Source of the DNA: UBA4093 sp036676455
GTDB lineage: Bacteria; Cyanobacteriota; Sericytochromatia; S15B-MN24; UBA4093
DNA: 64,000 bases
Reading direction: 5' to 3'
NCBI GenBank assembly: GCA_036676455.1
Contig: JAKFCW010000011.1
Coordinates: forward strand, 1 to 64,000
The notes beneath the pieces were generated by a model, which worked only from the letters and a program-made list of their open reading frames with translations, was not told the origin of the DNA and made no database searches. This document shows positions 1-8,478 of this stretch, one piece after another; position 1 is the first letter of the stretch, and the number at the start of each line of letters is the position of its first letter. The position numbers were made by a program, and so were the translations under genes.

Positions 1-195
1 AACATGGCCGCCATCCGGGCACTGGCCACCACCGGCATCCAAAAGGGCCACATGGCGCTGCACGCCCGCACGGTTGCCGTGACCGCCGGCGCGCGCGGCG
101 AACTGGTCGAGCGGATCGCCCAGGCCATGGTGGACGCCCAGGAGATCAAGATCGAGAAGGCCCGCGAGCTGCTGGCGGCCTTCAGCCCGGCATGA
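1..195 (+). CDS. mvaA: HMG-CoA reductase, C-terminal end (5' truncated by window)
   Basis: The last 64 codons of a class II 3-hydroxy-3-methylglutaryl-CoA reductase, which makes mevalonate from HMG-CoA. The motif GHMALHART near the start of the visible part matches the GHMxLHAR block that carries the catalytic histidine of class II enzymes. It is followed by a short helical tail, as in that class. The frame is open from base 1, so the gene begins outside the window. Its TGA overlaps the ATG of mevalonate kinase (ATGA at 192-195), indicating translational coupling in a mevalonate operon. Confidence 0.88.
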   Translation, partial: NMAAIRALATTGIQKGHMALHARTVAVTAGARGELVERIAQAMVDAQEIKIEKARELLAAFSPA

Positions 196-1178
196 ACACG
201 CCCCAAGAGCCTGACTGGCTCGCTTCCACCGATGCGCAGCCCCAAGCCCCGGGTGACGGGCGGGCCTTCGGCAAGCTGATCCTGGCGGGCGAGCACGCGG
301 TGGTGCACGGACACCCGGCGATCGCCGCCCCACTGCCCGCCCTGTCGGCCCTGGCCTGGATCACCCCCGGCGAGGACGGCCTGGTCATCACCTCCGACGC
401 CTTCCCCGGCTGCGCTACCCTGGAGACCCGCACGGGCCCCCTGGCGCCTCTGGCCGAGGCCGCACGCGACGCCCTCGCGCGCATGGAGATCGACCCCGTC
501 GCCCTGCCCCCGCTGCGTATCCAGGTCACGTCCACCATCCCCCCCGGCTCCGGCCTGGGCAGCAGCGCGGCCGTGACCGTCGCCCTCGTGCGCGCCCTCT
601 ACCAGTTCTTCGGCCTGCCGCTGGATCCCACGATCCTGCAGGACATCGCCACCGAGGCCGAATGTCTCGTCCACGGCACCTCCTCGGGCATCGATCCCGC
701 TACCGTCTCGGCGACCAGCCCCATCCGCTTCCGCAAGGGCGAAGCCCCGCACCCGATCCCGCTGGGCGATTCGCTGGACCTGGTCGTGGCCGATTCCGGG
801 GAGCGCGCCGACACCGGCAAGATGGTCGGCATGGTGCGCGAAAAGGTCGCCGTCGATCCCGAAGCCCGCGCGACCCTCGAGGCCCTCGGCGGCATCGCGC
901 CGCGCATGGAGCGCGCCCTCGCCGACAACGACCTCGCCCAGGTCGGCTCCCTCATGAACGAGGCCCATGCCGGCCTCGCCGCGCTAGGCCTGTCCACGCC
1001 CAAGCTGGACGCCCTGGCCAACGCCGCCCGCGAGGCTGGAGCCTTCGGCGCCAAGCTCTCCGGCTCGGGAGGCGGCGGAGTCGTCGTCGCCCTGACCTCG
1101 CGAGACACGGCGGGAGCCGTCGCCAAACGCATGCAGGAGGCCGGCGCAACGGCCGTCACCTACACCCGTATCCCCTGA
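192..1178 (+). CDS. mvk: mevalonate kinase
   Basis: GHMP-family kinase of 328 residues that phosphorylates mevalonate with ATP, in the cytosol. KLILAGEHAVVHG near residues 28-40 is the typical mevalonate-kinase N-terminal block. PPGSGLGSSAA near 117-127 is the GHMP phosphate-binding loop, and KLSGSGGGG near 287 is the C-terminal motif. The first roughly 25 residues are extra and Pro/Gln-rich. The ATG overlaps the HMG-CoA reductase stop, and the four following genes complete the pathway, which fixes the substrate as mevalonate rather than another GHMP substrate. Confidence 0.93.
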   Translation: MNTPQEPDWLASTDAQPQAPGDGRAFGKLILAGEHAVVHGHPAIAAPLPALSALAWITPGEDGLVITSDAFPGCATLETRTGPLAPLAEAARDALARMEIDPVALPPLRIQVTSTIPPGSGLGSSAAVTVALVRALYQFFGLPLDPTILQDIATEAECLVHGTSSGIDPATVSATSPIRFRKGEAPHPIPLGDSLDLVVADSGERADTGKMVGMVREKVAVDPEARATLEALGGIAPRMERALADNDLAQVGSLMNEAHAGLAALGLSTPKLDALANAAREAGAFGAKLSGSGGGGVVVALTSRDTAGAVAKRMQEAGATAVTYTRIP

Positions 1179-1242
1179 GCGGTCTGACCGCCCGAGTGAC
1201 CGACTCGGGCGGAAACCGCGAACCCCCAGCTCAGGAGCCCAC

Positions 1243-2274
1243 GTGGAACCCATCGAAGCCCGCAAGCACGACCACATCCGCCTCAGCCTCACCGAAGACG
1301 TCCAGTTCGAGCACATGCCCACCGGCTTCGACTCCCTGCGCTTCGAGCACCTCGCTCTGCCGGAGCTCGACTTCGCCGAGATCGACCCGTCCATCACCCT
1401 GCTGGGCAAACGCCTCGCCGCTCCCTTGCTCATCTCCTCGATGACCGGCGGCCCCAACCTGGGCGGGACCATCAACCAGAACCTCGCCGCCGCCGCCCAG
1501 AAGGTCGGCGTCGGCATGGGGCTCGGCTCGCAGCGGATCATCCTGGTGAAACCCGAGTCCACGGCGTCCTTCCAGGTGCGGCACGTCGCGCCTGACATCC
1601 TGCTCATCGGAAACATCGGGGCCGTCCAGCTCAACTACGGCGTGGGCGTCGACGAGTGCCGCCACCTCGTCGAGTCAGTCGGCGCAGATGCCCTCTACCT
1701 GCACCTCAACCCCCTGCAGGAGGTCATTCAGCCCGAGGGCGACGTCAACTTCAAGGACCTGATCGGCAAGATCCGCCAGGTCGCCCGCGAGCTGGGCGTG
1801 CCGGTCCTGATCAAGGAAGTCGGCTCGGGGATCTCCGGCGCGCTCGCCACGAGGCTGGCCGACACCGGCATCTCCGCCATCGACGTCAGCGGCGGGGGCG
1901 GCACCTCCTGGGCCATCATCGAAGCCAAGCGCGCCCACACGCCCATGCAGCAGTCTCTGGGCGAGCGCTTCCGCGACTGGGGAATCCCCACCACGGTTTC
2001 GCTCATCCAGTGCCGTGACGCCCTTCCGGAGATGACGCTGATCGCCTCGGGGGGAATTCGCTCGGGCATCGACATCGCCAAGGCGATCGCCCTCGGAGCC
2101 GACGCCGCCGCCCTTGCGCAACCCTTCCTGGAAGCGGCCACCCGTTCGCCCGAAGCCGTCGAGGAGGTCCTCCACCGCCTGATCCAGGAATTGAAGGTGG
2201 CGATGTTCCTCGTGGGCGCCCGCACGGTCGCCGACCTCAAGGGACGGCGCGATCTGCTGGCGGAGGTGGGCTGA
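1243..2274 (+). CDS. fni: isopentenyl-diphosphate delta-isomerase, type 2 (FMN-dependent)
   Basis: 343-residue TIM-barrel flavoenzyme that interconverts IPP and DMAPP. Family blocks seen are SSMTGG near residue 65, HLNPLQE near 153 (active-site His and Gln), SGGGGTSW near 217 and ASGGIRSG near 268 (flavin phosphate binding). It starts at GTG, with CAGGAG at 1232-1237 as the ribosome site; there is no better ATG. The stop codon shares one base with the next ATG (TGATG). Type 2 isomerases often sit with mevalonate genes, as here. Confidence 0.93.
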   Translation: MEPIEARKHDHIRLSLTEDVQFEHMPTGFDSLRFEHLALPELDFAEIDPSITLLGKRLAAPLLISSMTGGPNLGGTINQNLAAAAQKVGVGMGLGSQRIILVKPESTASFQVRHVAPDILLIGNIGAVQLNYGVGVDECRHLVESVGADALYLHLNPLQEVIQPEGDVNFKDLIGKIRQVARELGVPVLIKEVGSGISGALATRLADTGISAIDVSGGGGTSWAIIEAKRAHTPMQQSLGERFRDWGIPTTVSLIQCRDALPEMTLIASGGIRSGIDIAKAIALGADAAALAQPFLEAATRSPEAVEEVLHRLIQELKVAMFLVGARTVADLKGRRDLLAEVG

Positions 2275-3257
2275 TGATCCAGACCGCCACGGCCCAAGCC
2301 TGCAGCAACATCGCGCTCATCAAGTACTGGGGCAAGCGCGACGCCGTCCTCAACCTCCCTACCAACGGCAGCCTCTCGCTCACGCTGGACGGCATGACCA
2401 CGACCACCACGGTCCACTGGGATCCCAGCTACGCCGAGGACTCCGTCTCGCTCAACGGCAAGCTCCTGGCTGACTCGGAACTCGCCAAGATGAGCAAGTT
2501 CCTGGATCTCGTCCGTCGGGACGCCGGCATGGCCCTCAAGGCCAAGGTGGAGTCCCAGAACAACTTCCCGACCGCCGCGGGCCTCGCGTCCTCGGCCTCC
2601 GGCTTCGCGGCCCTCGCGCTGGCGGCCAGCGCTGCCGCCGGTCTGGAACTTGAGCCCCGGCAGCTCTCCATCCTGGCGCGGCAGGGCTCGGGCTCGGCCA
2701 GTCGGTCGATCTTCGGGGGCTTCGCCGAGTGGAAGAAGGGCGAGCTTACCGACGGCTCGGACTCCTACGCCGAGCAGCTCATGCCGCCCGACGCCTGGAG
2801 CGACGTGCGCATGCTGGTGGTGGTACTGGAACCTCGCCCCAAGCCGATCAGCTCGCGGGCCGGCATGACCCAGACCGTCGCGACCTCGCCGATGTACCCG
2901 GCCTGGCTGGAGACCGTCGGGGCCGACCTCGACGCCGCTCGAAAGGCGCTCTTCGCCCGCGACCTCGAAGCCCTGGGGACGGTGGCCGAGGCGAACGCCC
3001 TGAAGATGCACGCCACGATGCTCACCACCCTGCCGACTATCCTCTACTGGCAGCCGACCACCGTGGCCCTCATGCACCGGGTCTGGGAGCTGCGGCGCGA
3101 CGGGATTCCGGGCTGGTTCACGATCGATGCTGGCCCCAACGTCAAGGTGCTGACCGACGCGGCGCATGCCGAGCAACTGGCCAACGCCCTGGGTGCCGTG
3201 GAAGGCGTCGAGCGCGTTCTACTTTGCAGGCCCGGCCAGGAGGCCGCGCTTTGCTGA
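2274..3257 (+). CDS. mvaD: diphosphomevalonate decarboxylase
   Basis: 327-residue GHMP-family enzyme that converts mevalonate 5-diphosphate to IPP with ATP and loss of CO2. IALIKYWGKRD near residues 13-23 is the family signature. NFPTAAGLASSASG near 96-109 is the phosphate-binding loop. GSGSASRS near 139 carries the conserved active-site Arg, and the DAGPN block near 286 carries the conserved aspartate. Length is typical. The start overlaps the isomerase stop by one base. The next gene begins inside its last codons, so the operon is tightly coupled. Confidence 0.94.
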   Translation: MIQTATAQACSNIALIKYWGKRDAVLNLPTNGSLSLTLDGMTTTTTVHWDPSYAEDSVSLNGKLLADSELAKMSKFLDLVRRDAGMALKAKVESQNNFPTAAGLASSASGFAALALAASAAAGLELEPRQLSILARQGSGSASRSIFGGFAEWKKGELTDGSDSYAEQLMPPDAWSDVRMLVVVLEPRPKPISSRAGMTQTVATSPMYPAWLETVGADLDAARKALFARDLEALGTVAEANALKMHATMLTTLPTILYWQPTTVALMHRVWELRRDGIPGWFTIDAGPNVKVLTDAAHAEQLANALGAVEGVERVLLCRPGQEAALC

Positions 3258-4345
3258 GGGCGGTCACGGTCGAAGCCCCCGCCAAGCTCGTCTTGACGGG
3301 GGAATACGCCGTACTGGAACCCGACGCGCTGGCCGTCGTCGCGGCAGTGGACCGCTACACCGAGGCCAAGCTACAGCCTAGCGCCGACATGCGGCTCACG
3401 GCTCCCGCGCTTGAGCTTGCGGACGCTCAGGCCGCCTACGCGAACGGCAGCTGGGCGCTGATCCAGCCGCATGCGCAGGCAGGCTTCGTCTCGGAGGCGC
3501 TGAGCGTCAGCTTACGCTACCTCGAAGAAGGCGGCGTGACGGTATCGCCCTTTCATCTCACGCTCTCGCCGGCGCTCGCCGAAGGCGGCATCAAGATCGG
3601 GCTGGGCGGCAGCGCGGCGGCCACCGTGGCGGCCACGACGGCAGTCCTTTTGGCTCATGGAATTCCTGCCGAGCCGGGGTTGGTGTACCGGCTGGGGGCG
3701 ATCGCCCACCTTCGGGCCCAGGGCTCGGGCTCGGGCATCGACGTGGCGGCCTCGGCCTACGGCGGCGTGCTGGCGTTCTCCAGCCATCATCCCGAGTGGC
3801 TGAAGGCCCGGCTTGCCGAAGAAGCCTCCATCCGGGCGCTGGTCGAGGCCCCCTGGCCCCATTTACGAATCATCCCGGAACCCTGGCCTGCGGGCTGGCA
3901 CCTCATGGTGGGCTGGACGGGGAAGAGCGCCTCGACGCCTGCCTACCTCAAGCTGGTCTCGGCCCTCAAGGAATCCGGTGATCCGCGCTACGCGGAGTTC
4001 CTCGACATGATGCAGGCCTCCAGCCACCAGCTCATGCGGGCCCTCGAGACGACGGACGTCGTACAGGCCGCCCAAGCCGTCCTCGCGGGCCGCGAAGCCA
4101 TGCTACTGCTAGGCCAGGCCCTTGGCGTCTCGCTGGAGACTCCGATGCTCACGTGCCTAGCCGAGGCGGCTTCGAGCTGCCGGCTCGCCGGCAAGCCCTC
4201 GGGCGCCGGCGGTGGGGACTGCGGCATCGCCCTGGCTTTCGACCCCACGCAGGTGGAATCGCTGCGCAAGGCGTGGGAAGCGGCGGGGGTGCGGCCGCTT
4301 GAGATGGCGATCGCCCCCCACGGCGTCCAGCAGCGCCTGGACTAG
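3251..4345 (+). CDS. mvaK2: phosphomevalonate kinase
   Basis: GHMP kinase of 364 residues that phosphorylates mevalonate 5-phosphate. It shows the N-terminal block APAKLVLTGEYAVLE, the loop GLGGSAAATVA near residue 116, GSGIDVAASAYGG near 159 and the C-terminal block KPSGAGGGDCG. There is no ATG or GTG near the start of homology. TTG at 3251 lies 7 bases after a perfect AGGAGG (3238-3243), so the gene overlaps mvaD by seven bases. The same frame stays open far upstream, but that part is the shadow of mvaD. Its end overlaps the convergent membrane-protein gene by four bases at CTAG. Confidence 0.92.
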   Translation: MLRAVTVEAPAKLVLTGEYAVLEPDALAVVAAVDRYTEAKLQPSADMRLTAPALELADAQAAYANGSWALIQPHAQAGFVSEALSVSLRYLEEGGVTVSPFHLTLSPALAEGGIKIGLGGSAAATVAATTAVLLAHGIPAEPGLVYRLGAIAHLRAQGSGSGIDVAASAYGGVLAFSSHHPEWLKARLAEEASIRALVEAPWPHLRIIPEPWPAGWHLMVGWTGKSASTPAYLKLVSALKESGDPRYAEFLDMMQASSHQLMRALETTDVVQAAQAVLAGREAMLLLGQALGVSLETPMLTCLAEAASSCRLAGKPSGAGGGDCGIALAFDPTQVESLRKAWEAAGVRPLEMAIAPHGVQQRLD

Positions 4346-5202
4346 CTTACCAGCTCGGCGCGGCGTCCCCGTTGGCGCCCAGAGACCAGGTAGCGGGCTG
4401 CCGGGTACGGCACGCTGACGCTCGGCTCGCCACGACGATAAAGCACCGTGATGGCGGAACCCTCGGGCAGGTCCAAGGGGGGATCCGGATGCCAGATCTT
4501 GCCCTCGTGAGGCCGCCCATCGGCGTCCAGGTAGCGGTAGCCCAGACGCCGCCCGCCGTACCAAGTCTGCTCCACCTTCATGACGTTGCCGAGCGCGAAA
4601 CGACCATGAGCCGCCAAGCGCTGGTGCCGCCAGTCCTCAAGGGTGATCCGCAGCGGGCGGACCGCCAGCAGCATGACGCCCACCGAGATGTAGCCGATCA
4701 GCGCCCCGCGCTCCCAGGGCTGGACCGGGAGCAAGAGCGCCATGCCGACCATCGCGGCCACCCCGACTCCCATCCGGTACAGCGCATGCGTGGGACGCTC
4801 GAAGCCATCGCGGCGCGCCACCTGGCGCGGAGACGCCTGGGCCAGCTCCGGCGGACACCAGCTCGGCAGTACCTCTTCCGCCTGCTGAAGCCCGTGGAGC
4901 CGCAGGAATTCCCAGGCAAGCAAGCAGCGGTCCACCGCCAGGATCAGCCCGGCGATACCGACCAGTCCCAGGATCTCGGCCTGCAGCGAGCCGAAGAGCA
5001 CTCCGACGATGCCCAGCACCACCATGCTGGCACTTCCGGCCGCGAGGGCGAGCGAGCCGAGCAGATCGCGCTTCCCTTCGACTTGAGCCTCGAAGACGCC
5101 CCAGCCACAGTCGGGGCACGTGCGCGGAGCGTAGAAGCTCAACGCATGCACGGTGATCGGCGCATGACAGTCCGGGCAGTGGGTGGGAGAGTCGAGCCGC
5201 AT
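4342..5202 (-). CDS. membrane protein with N-terminal zinc-ribbon-like motif
   Basis: 286 residues, no family recognised. The N-terminus has two CPDC pairs about 24 residues apart, a zinc-ribbon arrangement. A pair of hydrophobic segments follows near residues 50-90 and a second pair near 150-190. The soluble C-terminal region has a W-Y-G-G-R-R-L-G-Y-R-Y-L-D-A-DG stretch and a beta-rich end resembling the DUF3592-type extracellular domain. It converges with the mevalonate operon, and their stops overlap. It may be a surface or envelope-stress protein; the function is unknown. Confidence 0.7.
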   Translation of the reverse strand: MRLDSPTHCPDCHAPITVHALSFYAPRTCPDCGWGVFEAQVEGKRDLLGSLALAAGSASMVVLGIVGVLFGSLQAEILGLVGIAGLILAVDRCLLAWEFLRLHGLQQAEEVLPSWCPPELAQASPRQVARRDGFERPTHALYRMGVGVAAMVGMALLLPVQPWERGALIGYISVGVMLLAVRPLRITLEDWRHQRLAAHGRFALGNVMKVEQTWYGGRRLGYRYLDADGRPHEGKIWHPDPPLDLPEGSAITVLYRRGEPSVSVPYPAARYLVSGRQRGRRAELVS

Positions 5203-5339
5203 GTCGTTCCTCCTCGGCGGAATTCACCAGCAAGAGCGGGGGCCACGCATTTAATCTTGTCATCTCCACGTCCTGAGCGAGTTTCCGGGTCGTTAAGCGC
5301 TTGTAAAATCGTGAGCGCCACCCGATGCCTGCCTCCTGG

Positions 5340-5359
5340 ATTCCCACGTCCGCGGGAAT
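5340..5359. repeat. ATTCCC-N8-GGGAAT inverted repeat, copy 1
   Basis: Six-base arms ATTCCC and GGGAAT enclose exactly eight bases. The element sits in the intergenic region upstream of the zinc operon promoter. The second copy at 51952-51971 has the same arm and spacer lengths and lies in the opposite orientation, judged by the flanking GGATTCCC/GGGAATGACG bases. The layout resembles neisserial dRS3 repeats. Similar short inverted repeats are scattered in many genomes. Confidence 0.6.
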
Positions 5360-5374
5360 GACGCCTAGCGTCGC

Positions 5375-5403
5375 TTGACAGGAGGTCTGACGGCCTCTAT
5401 GCT
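5375..5403 (+). promoter_or_regulatory. sigma70-type promoter of the zinc operon
   Basis: TTGACA at 5375-5380, then 17 bases, then TATGCT at 5398-5403. This is the best -35/-10 pair in the window. The predicted transcription start, about 5410, falls inside the candidate Zur box at 5407-5427. Confidence 0.65.
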
Positions 5404-5406
5404 TAT

Positions 5407-5427
5407 TGCAGTTGTATTACATTAAGG
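5407..5427 (+). promoter_or_regulatory. candidate zinc-responsive operator (Zur-like box), copy 1
   Basis: The pattern TGCAnTnnnATTACnnTAAnG occurs here and, with identical spacing, at 14582-14602 in front of the ZIP transporter gene. Here it overlaps the predicted transcription start, where a repressor would block initiation. It is AT-rich in a GC-rich background. It is not a clean dyad and does not match a Zur consensus I know exactly, so the link to the Fur-family gene at 12785 is inference. Confidence 0.4.
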
Positions 5428-5435
5428 ATCATCGC

Positions 5436-6683
5436 ATGCCCTCGACACGCCCCGTGAGTCCCCTTCGCGTCCTTCGCCTGCTGGCCTTGCTGGCGCTTTT
5501 TACTGCCACCGCCCTTCCGGCCCTCGCTCAGCCTGCGGAGGCCCGGGAGCAAGCTGCCCCGAGCGAGTCCGATCCGGATTCCGAGGAAGCACGCGAGATC
5601 TGGGAAGCGCTGCAGGAACCGGCCGCCGCTCAGCCGCCTACAGCCACGCCCCCAGGCCATGGCATGAACCCTGACATCAGCGTCATCCTGGACGTGGCGG
5701 CCGCGGGCTTCAGCGGGACGCCCGACCAGCGCGGGGGACATGATCCGAGCAAGAACGGCTTCAATCTCCAGCAACTCGAGTTGAGCATCGGCTCGGTGGT
5801 CGATCCGTACTGGCGCTTTGATGGAAACCTGGTCTTCAGCCAGTTTGGCGTCGAGGTCGAGGAAGCCTACGCCACCTCCACCTCCTTGCCCGCCAACCTC
5901 CAGCTCCGCGCGGGCCAGTTCCTGACCCGCTTCGGGCGCCTCAATGCCACCCACCCCCATTCCTGGGAGTTCGTGGATCAACCCCTGGTGCTGGGCAAGT
6001 TCTTCGGTGGCGAAGGAAACCGCGGTCTTGGCGCCGAGCTCTCCTGGCTATCGCCCTTGCCCTGGTACCTCGAGCTGATCGGCTCAGCCTCCGAGGCCCA
6101 GGGGGCGTCGACGGCGCGCAGCTTCTTCGGCTCTGACGACCTGGGGGTAAAGAGCCTGGCCGATCTGCAGCTGACCGGAGCCGTCAAGCAGTTCTTCCCG
6201 TTCGGTCCTGACTGGTCGCTCGCCTGGGGCATGTCGGGAGCCTTCGGTCCCAACCCGACGGGGCGAAGCAACCGCAGCGAGATCTACGGCACCGACCTCT
6301 ACCTCAAGTATCGGCCGCTGCGTGACGGCGACTGGACCACCGTTTCTCTGACCAGCGAGGCCATGAGTCGCCGGCGCCAGGTGCCCGGTGGCATCCTCAC
6401 CGACGAAGGTCTCTACACCACCCTCTTCTGGCGCTTTGACCAGCGCTGGGCCGTCGCGGCCCGCCACGAGGCGGTCACCGGCGTCGCCGACGACACGCTG
6501 GATCCCGAGTGGACCGGCCTGCGGCAACGCACGAGCGCCAATCTCACCTACTGGCCGACCGAGTTCTCGCGAATCCGGCTGCAGGCCAGCGCCGACGCCC
6601 CAGCCTGGAAGGCCGCGCCCGTCTACGGCGTCTTCCTCGCCTTCGAGACGGTCATCGGGGCGCACGGCCCCCACCACTTCTAG
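5436..6683 (+). CDS. outer-membrane porin-like protein of zinc operon
   Basis: 415 residues. A signal peptide occupies residues 1-32 (LLALLALFTATALPALA), followed by an acidic linker and then a body of alternating aromatic/polar strands typical of a beta-barrel (INLQQLELSIG, WRFDGNLVFSQFG, LQLRAGQFLTRFGRLN, LYTTLFWRFDQRWAV). It ends in FETVIGAHGPHHF with a terminal Phe, as in many outer-membrane proteins. ATG 5436 is preferred to an upstream TTG because AAGGA lies at the right distance and the signal peptide starts there. As first gene before znuA it is probably the outer-membrane entry for zinc. The substrate is inferred. Confidence 0.72.
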   Translation: MPSTRPVSPLRVLRLLALLALFTATALPALAQPAEAREQAAPSESDPDSEEAREIWEALQEPAAAQPPTATPPGHGMNPDISVILDVAAAGFSGTPDQRGGHDPSKNGFNLQQLELSIGSVVDPYWRFDGNLVFSQFGVEVEEAYATSTSLPANLQLRAGQFLTRFGRLNATHPHSWEFVDQPLVLGKFFGGEGNRGLGAELSWLSPLPWYLELIGSASEAQGASTARSFFGSDDLGVKSLADLQLTGAVKQFFPFGPDWSLAWGMSGAFGPNPTGRSNRSEIYGTDLYLKYRPLRDGDWTTVSLTSEAMSRRRQVPGGILTDEGLYTTLFWRFDQRWAVAARHEAVTGVADDTLDPEWTGLRQRTSANLTYWPTEFSRIRLQASADAPAWKAAPVYGVFLAFETVIGAHGPHHF

Positions 6684-6692
6684 GAGATTCCC

Positions 6693-7628
6693 ATGCATTC
6701 CATCAGGACGAAGATCCTGTTCTGGCTTCTCTTCGCCAGCGTTGCGCTGCTCCCGACCCTCGCCGAGGCCAAGGTCCGGGTGGTCGCCACCTTGCCGACC
6801 CTGGCGTCCATCGTCCGGGAAGTCGGCGGCAACGAGGTCGAGGTGACCTCGCTCGCCTACCCCACCCAGGACGCCCACTTCGTCGATGCCCGCCCCCACC
6901 TGGTGATCCAGCTCAACAAGGCGGACATGCTCGTCATCAACGGCTCGGAGCTGGAGGTTGGCTGGCTTCCGGTGTTGCTGACCGGCGCGCGCAACTCCCG
7001 CATCCAGCCCGGAGGCCAGGGGTACCTCGACGCCTCGACGCTCGTCACCCTCAAGGAGATCCCCCACGGCCGCGTCGATCGCAGCCAAGGCGACATCCAT
7101 CCCGGCGGCAACCCCCACTACCTCACCGATCCGCGTAACGGCGGGAAGGTGGCCATCGGCATCGCCAAGAAGCTGGGCGCCATCGACCCGGCCAACCGCG
7201 GCGACTACCTCAAGCGCGCCAAGGCCCTAGAAGCGCATGCCGTTTCCCTGGCCGATCGTGAGCGCAAGCGCTTCCTGGCAATTCCGGCCGTCCGCCGCCA
7301 TGTCGTCACCTATCACCAATCCCTGCTCTACTTCCTCGACTGGCTGGGCCTGGAGGAGATCGGGACCATCGAGCCGAAACCTGGCATTCCGCCCGATCCC
7401 CCGCATGTCGCGCGCTTGCTCTCCCACATGCGCAAGGTCCATACCGACGCGGTCCTCCAGGAGGCCTACTATTCCTCGCGGATCGGCAAGCTGCTGGCCG
7501 AAAAGGCCGGGGTTCCCCTGGTCGTCCTTCCGGGTGGGGCGGACTTCGAGAAGGGACAGAGCTACCAGGAGTACCTGGAAACCCTGACGAGCAAGGTTTA
7601 CGCGGCCATTTCGGAGTCCGAGCGGTGA
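6693..7628 (+). CDS. znuA: zinc ABC transporter substrate-binding protein (ZnuA-like)
   Basis: 311-residue cluster A-I metal-binding protein with a signal peptide (cleavage after TLAEA near residue 26). Candidate metal ligands match the family order: His62 in QDAHFVD, His142 in GNPHYLTDP, His208 in TYHQSLLYF and an acidic residue near the C-terminus in GGADFEKG. It lacks the long His-rich loop of proteobacterial ZnuA. It follows the outer-membrane gene by 9 bases. The next gene starts at GTG overlapping its TGA. Manganese is the alternative substrate; three His ligands plus the Zur-like context favour zinc. Confidence 0.87.
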   Translation: MHSIRTKILFWLLFASVALLPTLAEAKVRVVATLPTLASIVREVGGNEVEVTSLAYPTQDAHFVDARPHLVIQLNKADMLVINGSELEVGWLPVLLTGARNSRIQPGGQGYLDASTLVTLKEIPHGRVDRSQGDIHPGGNPHYLTDPRNGGKVAIGIAKKLGAIDPANRGDYLKRAKALEAHAVSLADRERKRFLAIPAVRRHVVTYHQSLLYFLDWLGLEEIGTIEPKPGIPPDPPHVARLLSHMRKVHTDAVLQEAYYSSRIGKLLAEKAGVPLVVLPGGADFEKGQSYQEYLETLTSKVYAAISESER

Positions 7629-8449
7629 TTCGCCCCTTGCTGATCTCCACGGTCCTGCTGGTCGCGGGCTGCACGTTTCAGCCCGGCGTCTCCTTCGGAA
7701 CGCTCGCGGACGCCTCTCTCGTCGCCCGGTTCCAGCCCCCGGCCTCCCGGCTGGACGCGGAAGGTCGCCTCAAGACGGCTTCGGGCTACCGGCTCCGGAT
7801 CGACTCCCTGCAACTCGTGCCGCGTCAGCTCGATTTCCAGGCGACCACCGGTAAAGCCGGTACTGGCGGAAGCTTCGATCCCGCCAACCCGCCGGCGGGC
7901 TACTCGCTCTGCCACGGCGGCCACTGCCATCGGGACGACGGCGCCCTGATCTCCTACGAGGAGATCGAGGCGGAGCTCTCCGGGGGCTCCCTGGCGACCG
8001 TCACGGTCCTGAGCCTCCCGGCAGCGACGCCTTTCGACCTGCTATCCGGGTCGGCCACGGCGTCGCTCATGCCGGCCCCATCAAGCCGCCAGCTGAACCG
8101 TGGCCAATGGTCCAACTCCGTGCTCCAGCTCGCCACCTTGACGGCAAGCGGGTCGGTGGAAGATACCACGGCGTTCAACCGGCTCGGGGGACAGACGCGT
8201 AGCTGGTCGCTCACGCTGAATCCGTCGGCCTTCAGCCAAAAGATCGACGTGACCATCGATCGCGAGCACGGCGAGCGTCTCGCTATCGCCTCTACCTTTA
8301 CGCTCAGCGAGACGCTCTGGGATGGAATCGACTTCCAGACGCTCGCTGCCACCCCCGGCACTTTGGTCCTCGACCAACACACGGCCACGAAGGCCCAACT
8401 CGGCGAAAACCTGGCTAAGAGTCAGTTCAACGTCACCCTCACCCCGTAG
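7625..8449 (+). CDS. uncharacterised lipoprotein in zinc operon
   Basis: 274 residues starting at GTG, overlapping the znuA stop (GTGA). The lipobox LLVAGC places Cys at about residue 16. The mature part is mostly beta and has one striking block, CHGGHCHRDDG near residue 99, which packs two Cys and two His into a likely metal site. The block SGYRLRIDSLQLVP precedes it. I do not recognise the family. Its place between the binding protein and the ABC genes suggests an envelope zinc chaperone or partner of the outer-membrane protein. This is inference from position and the metal-like motif. Confidence 0.75.
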   Translation: MIRPLLISTVLLVAGCTFQPGVSFGTLADASLVARFQPPASRLDAEGRLKTASGYRLRIDSLQLVPRQLDFQATTGKAGTGGSFDPANPPAGYSLCHGGHCHRDDGALISYEEIEAELSGGSLATVTVLSLPAATPFDLLSGSATASLMPAPSSRQLNRGQWSNSVLQLATLTASGSVEDTTAFNRLGGQTRSWSLTLNPSAFSQKIDVTIDREHGERLAIASTFTLSETLWDGIDFQTLAATPGTLVLDQHTATKAQLGENLAKSQFNVTLTP

Positions 8450-8478
8450 CCTCGACCAGTTGATCAAGGAGTCCTCGC

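Noticed and set aside
1728..3176. Long open frame on the minus strand across the IPP isomerase and decarboxylase genes
   Set aside because: It is antisense to two strongly recognised enzymes; its composition (Gly/Arg/Ala-rich, no motifs) is that of a GC-rich shadow frame.
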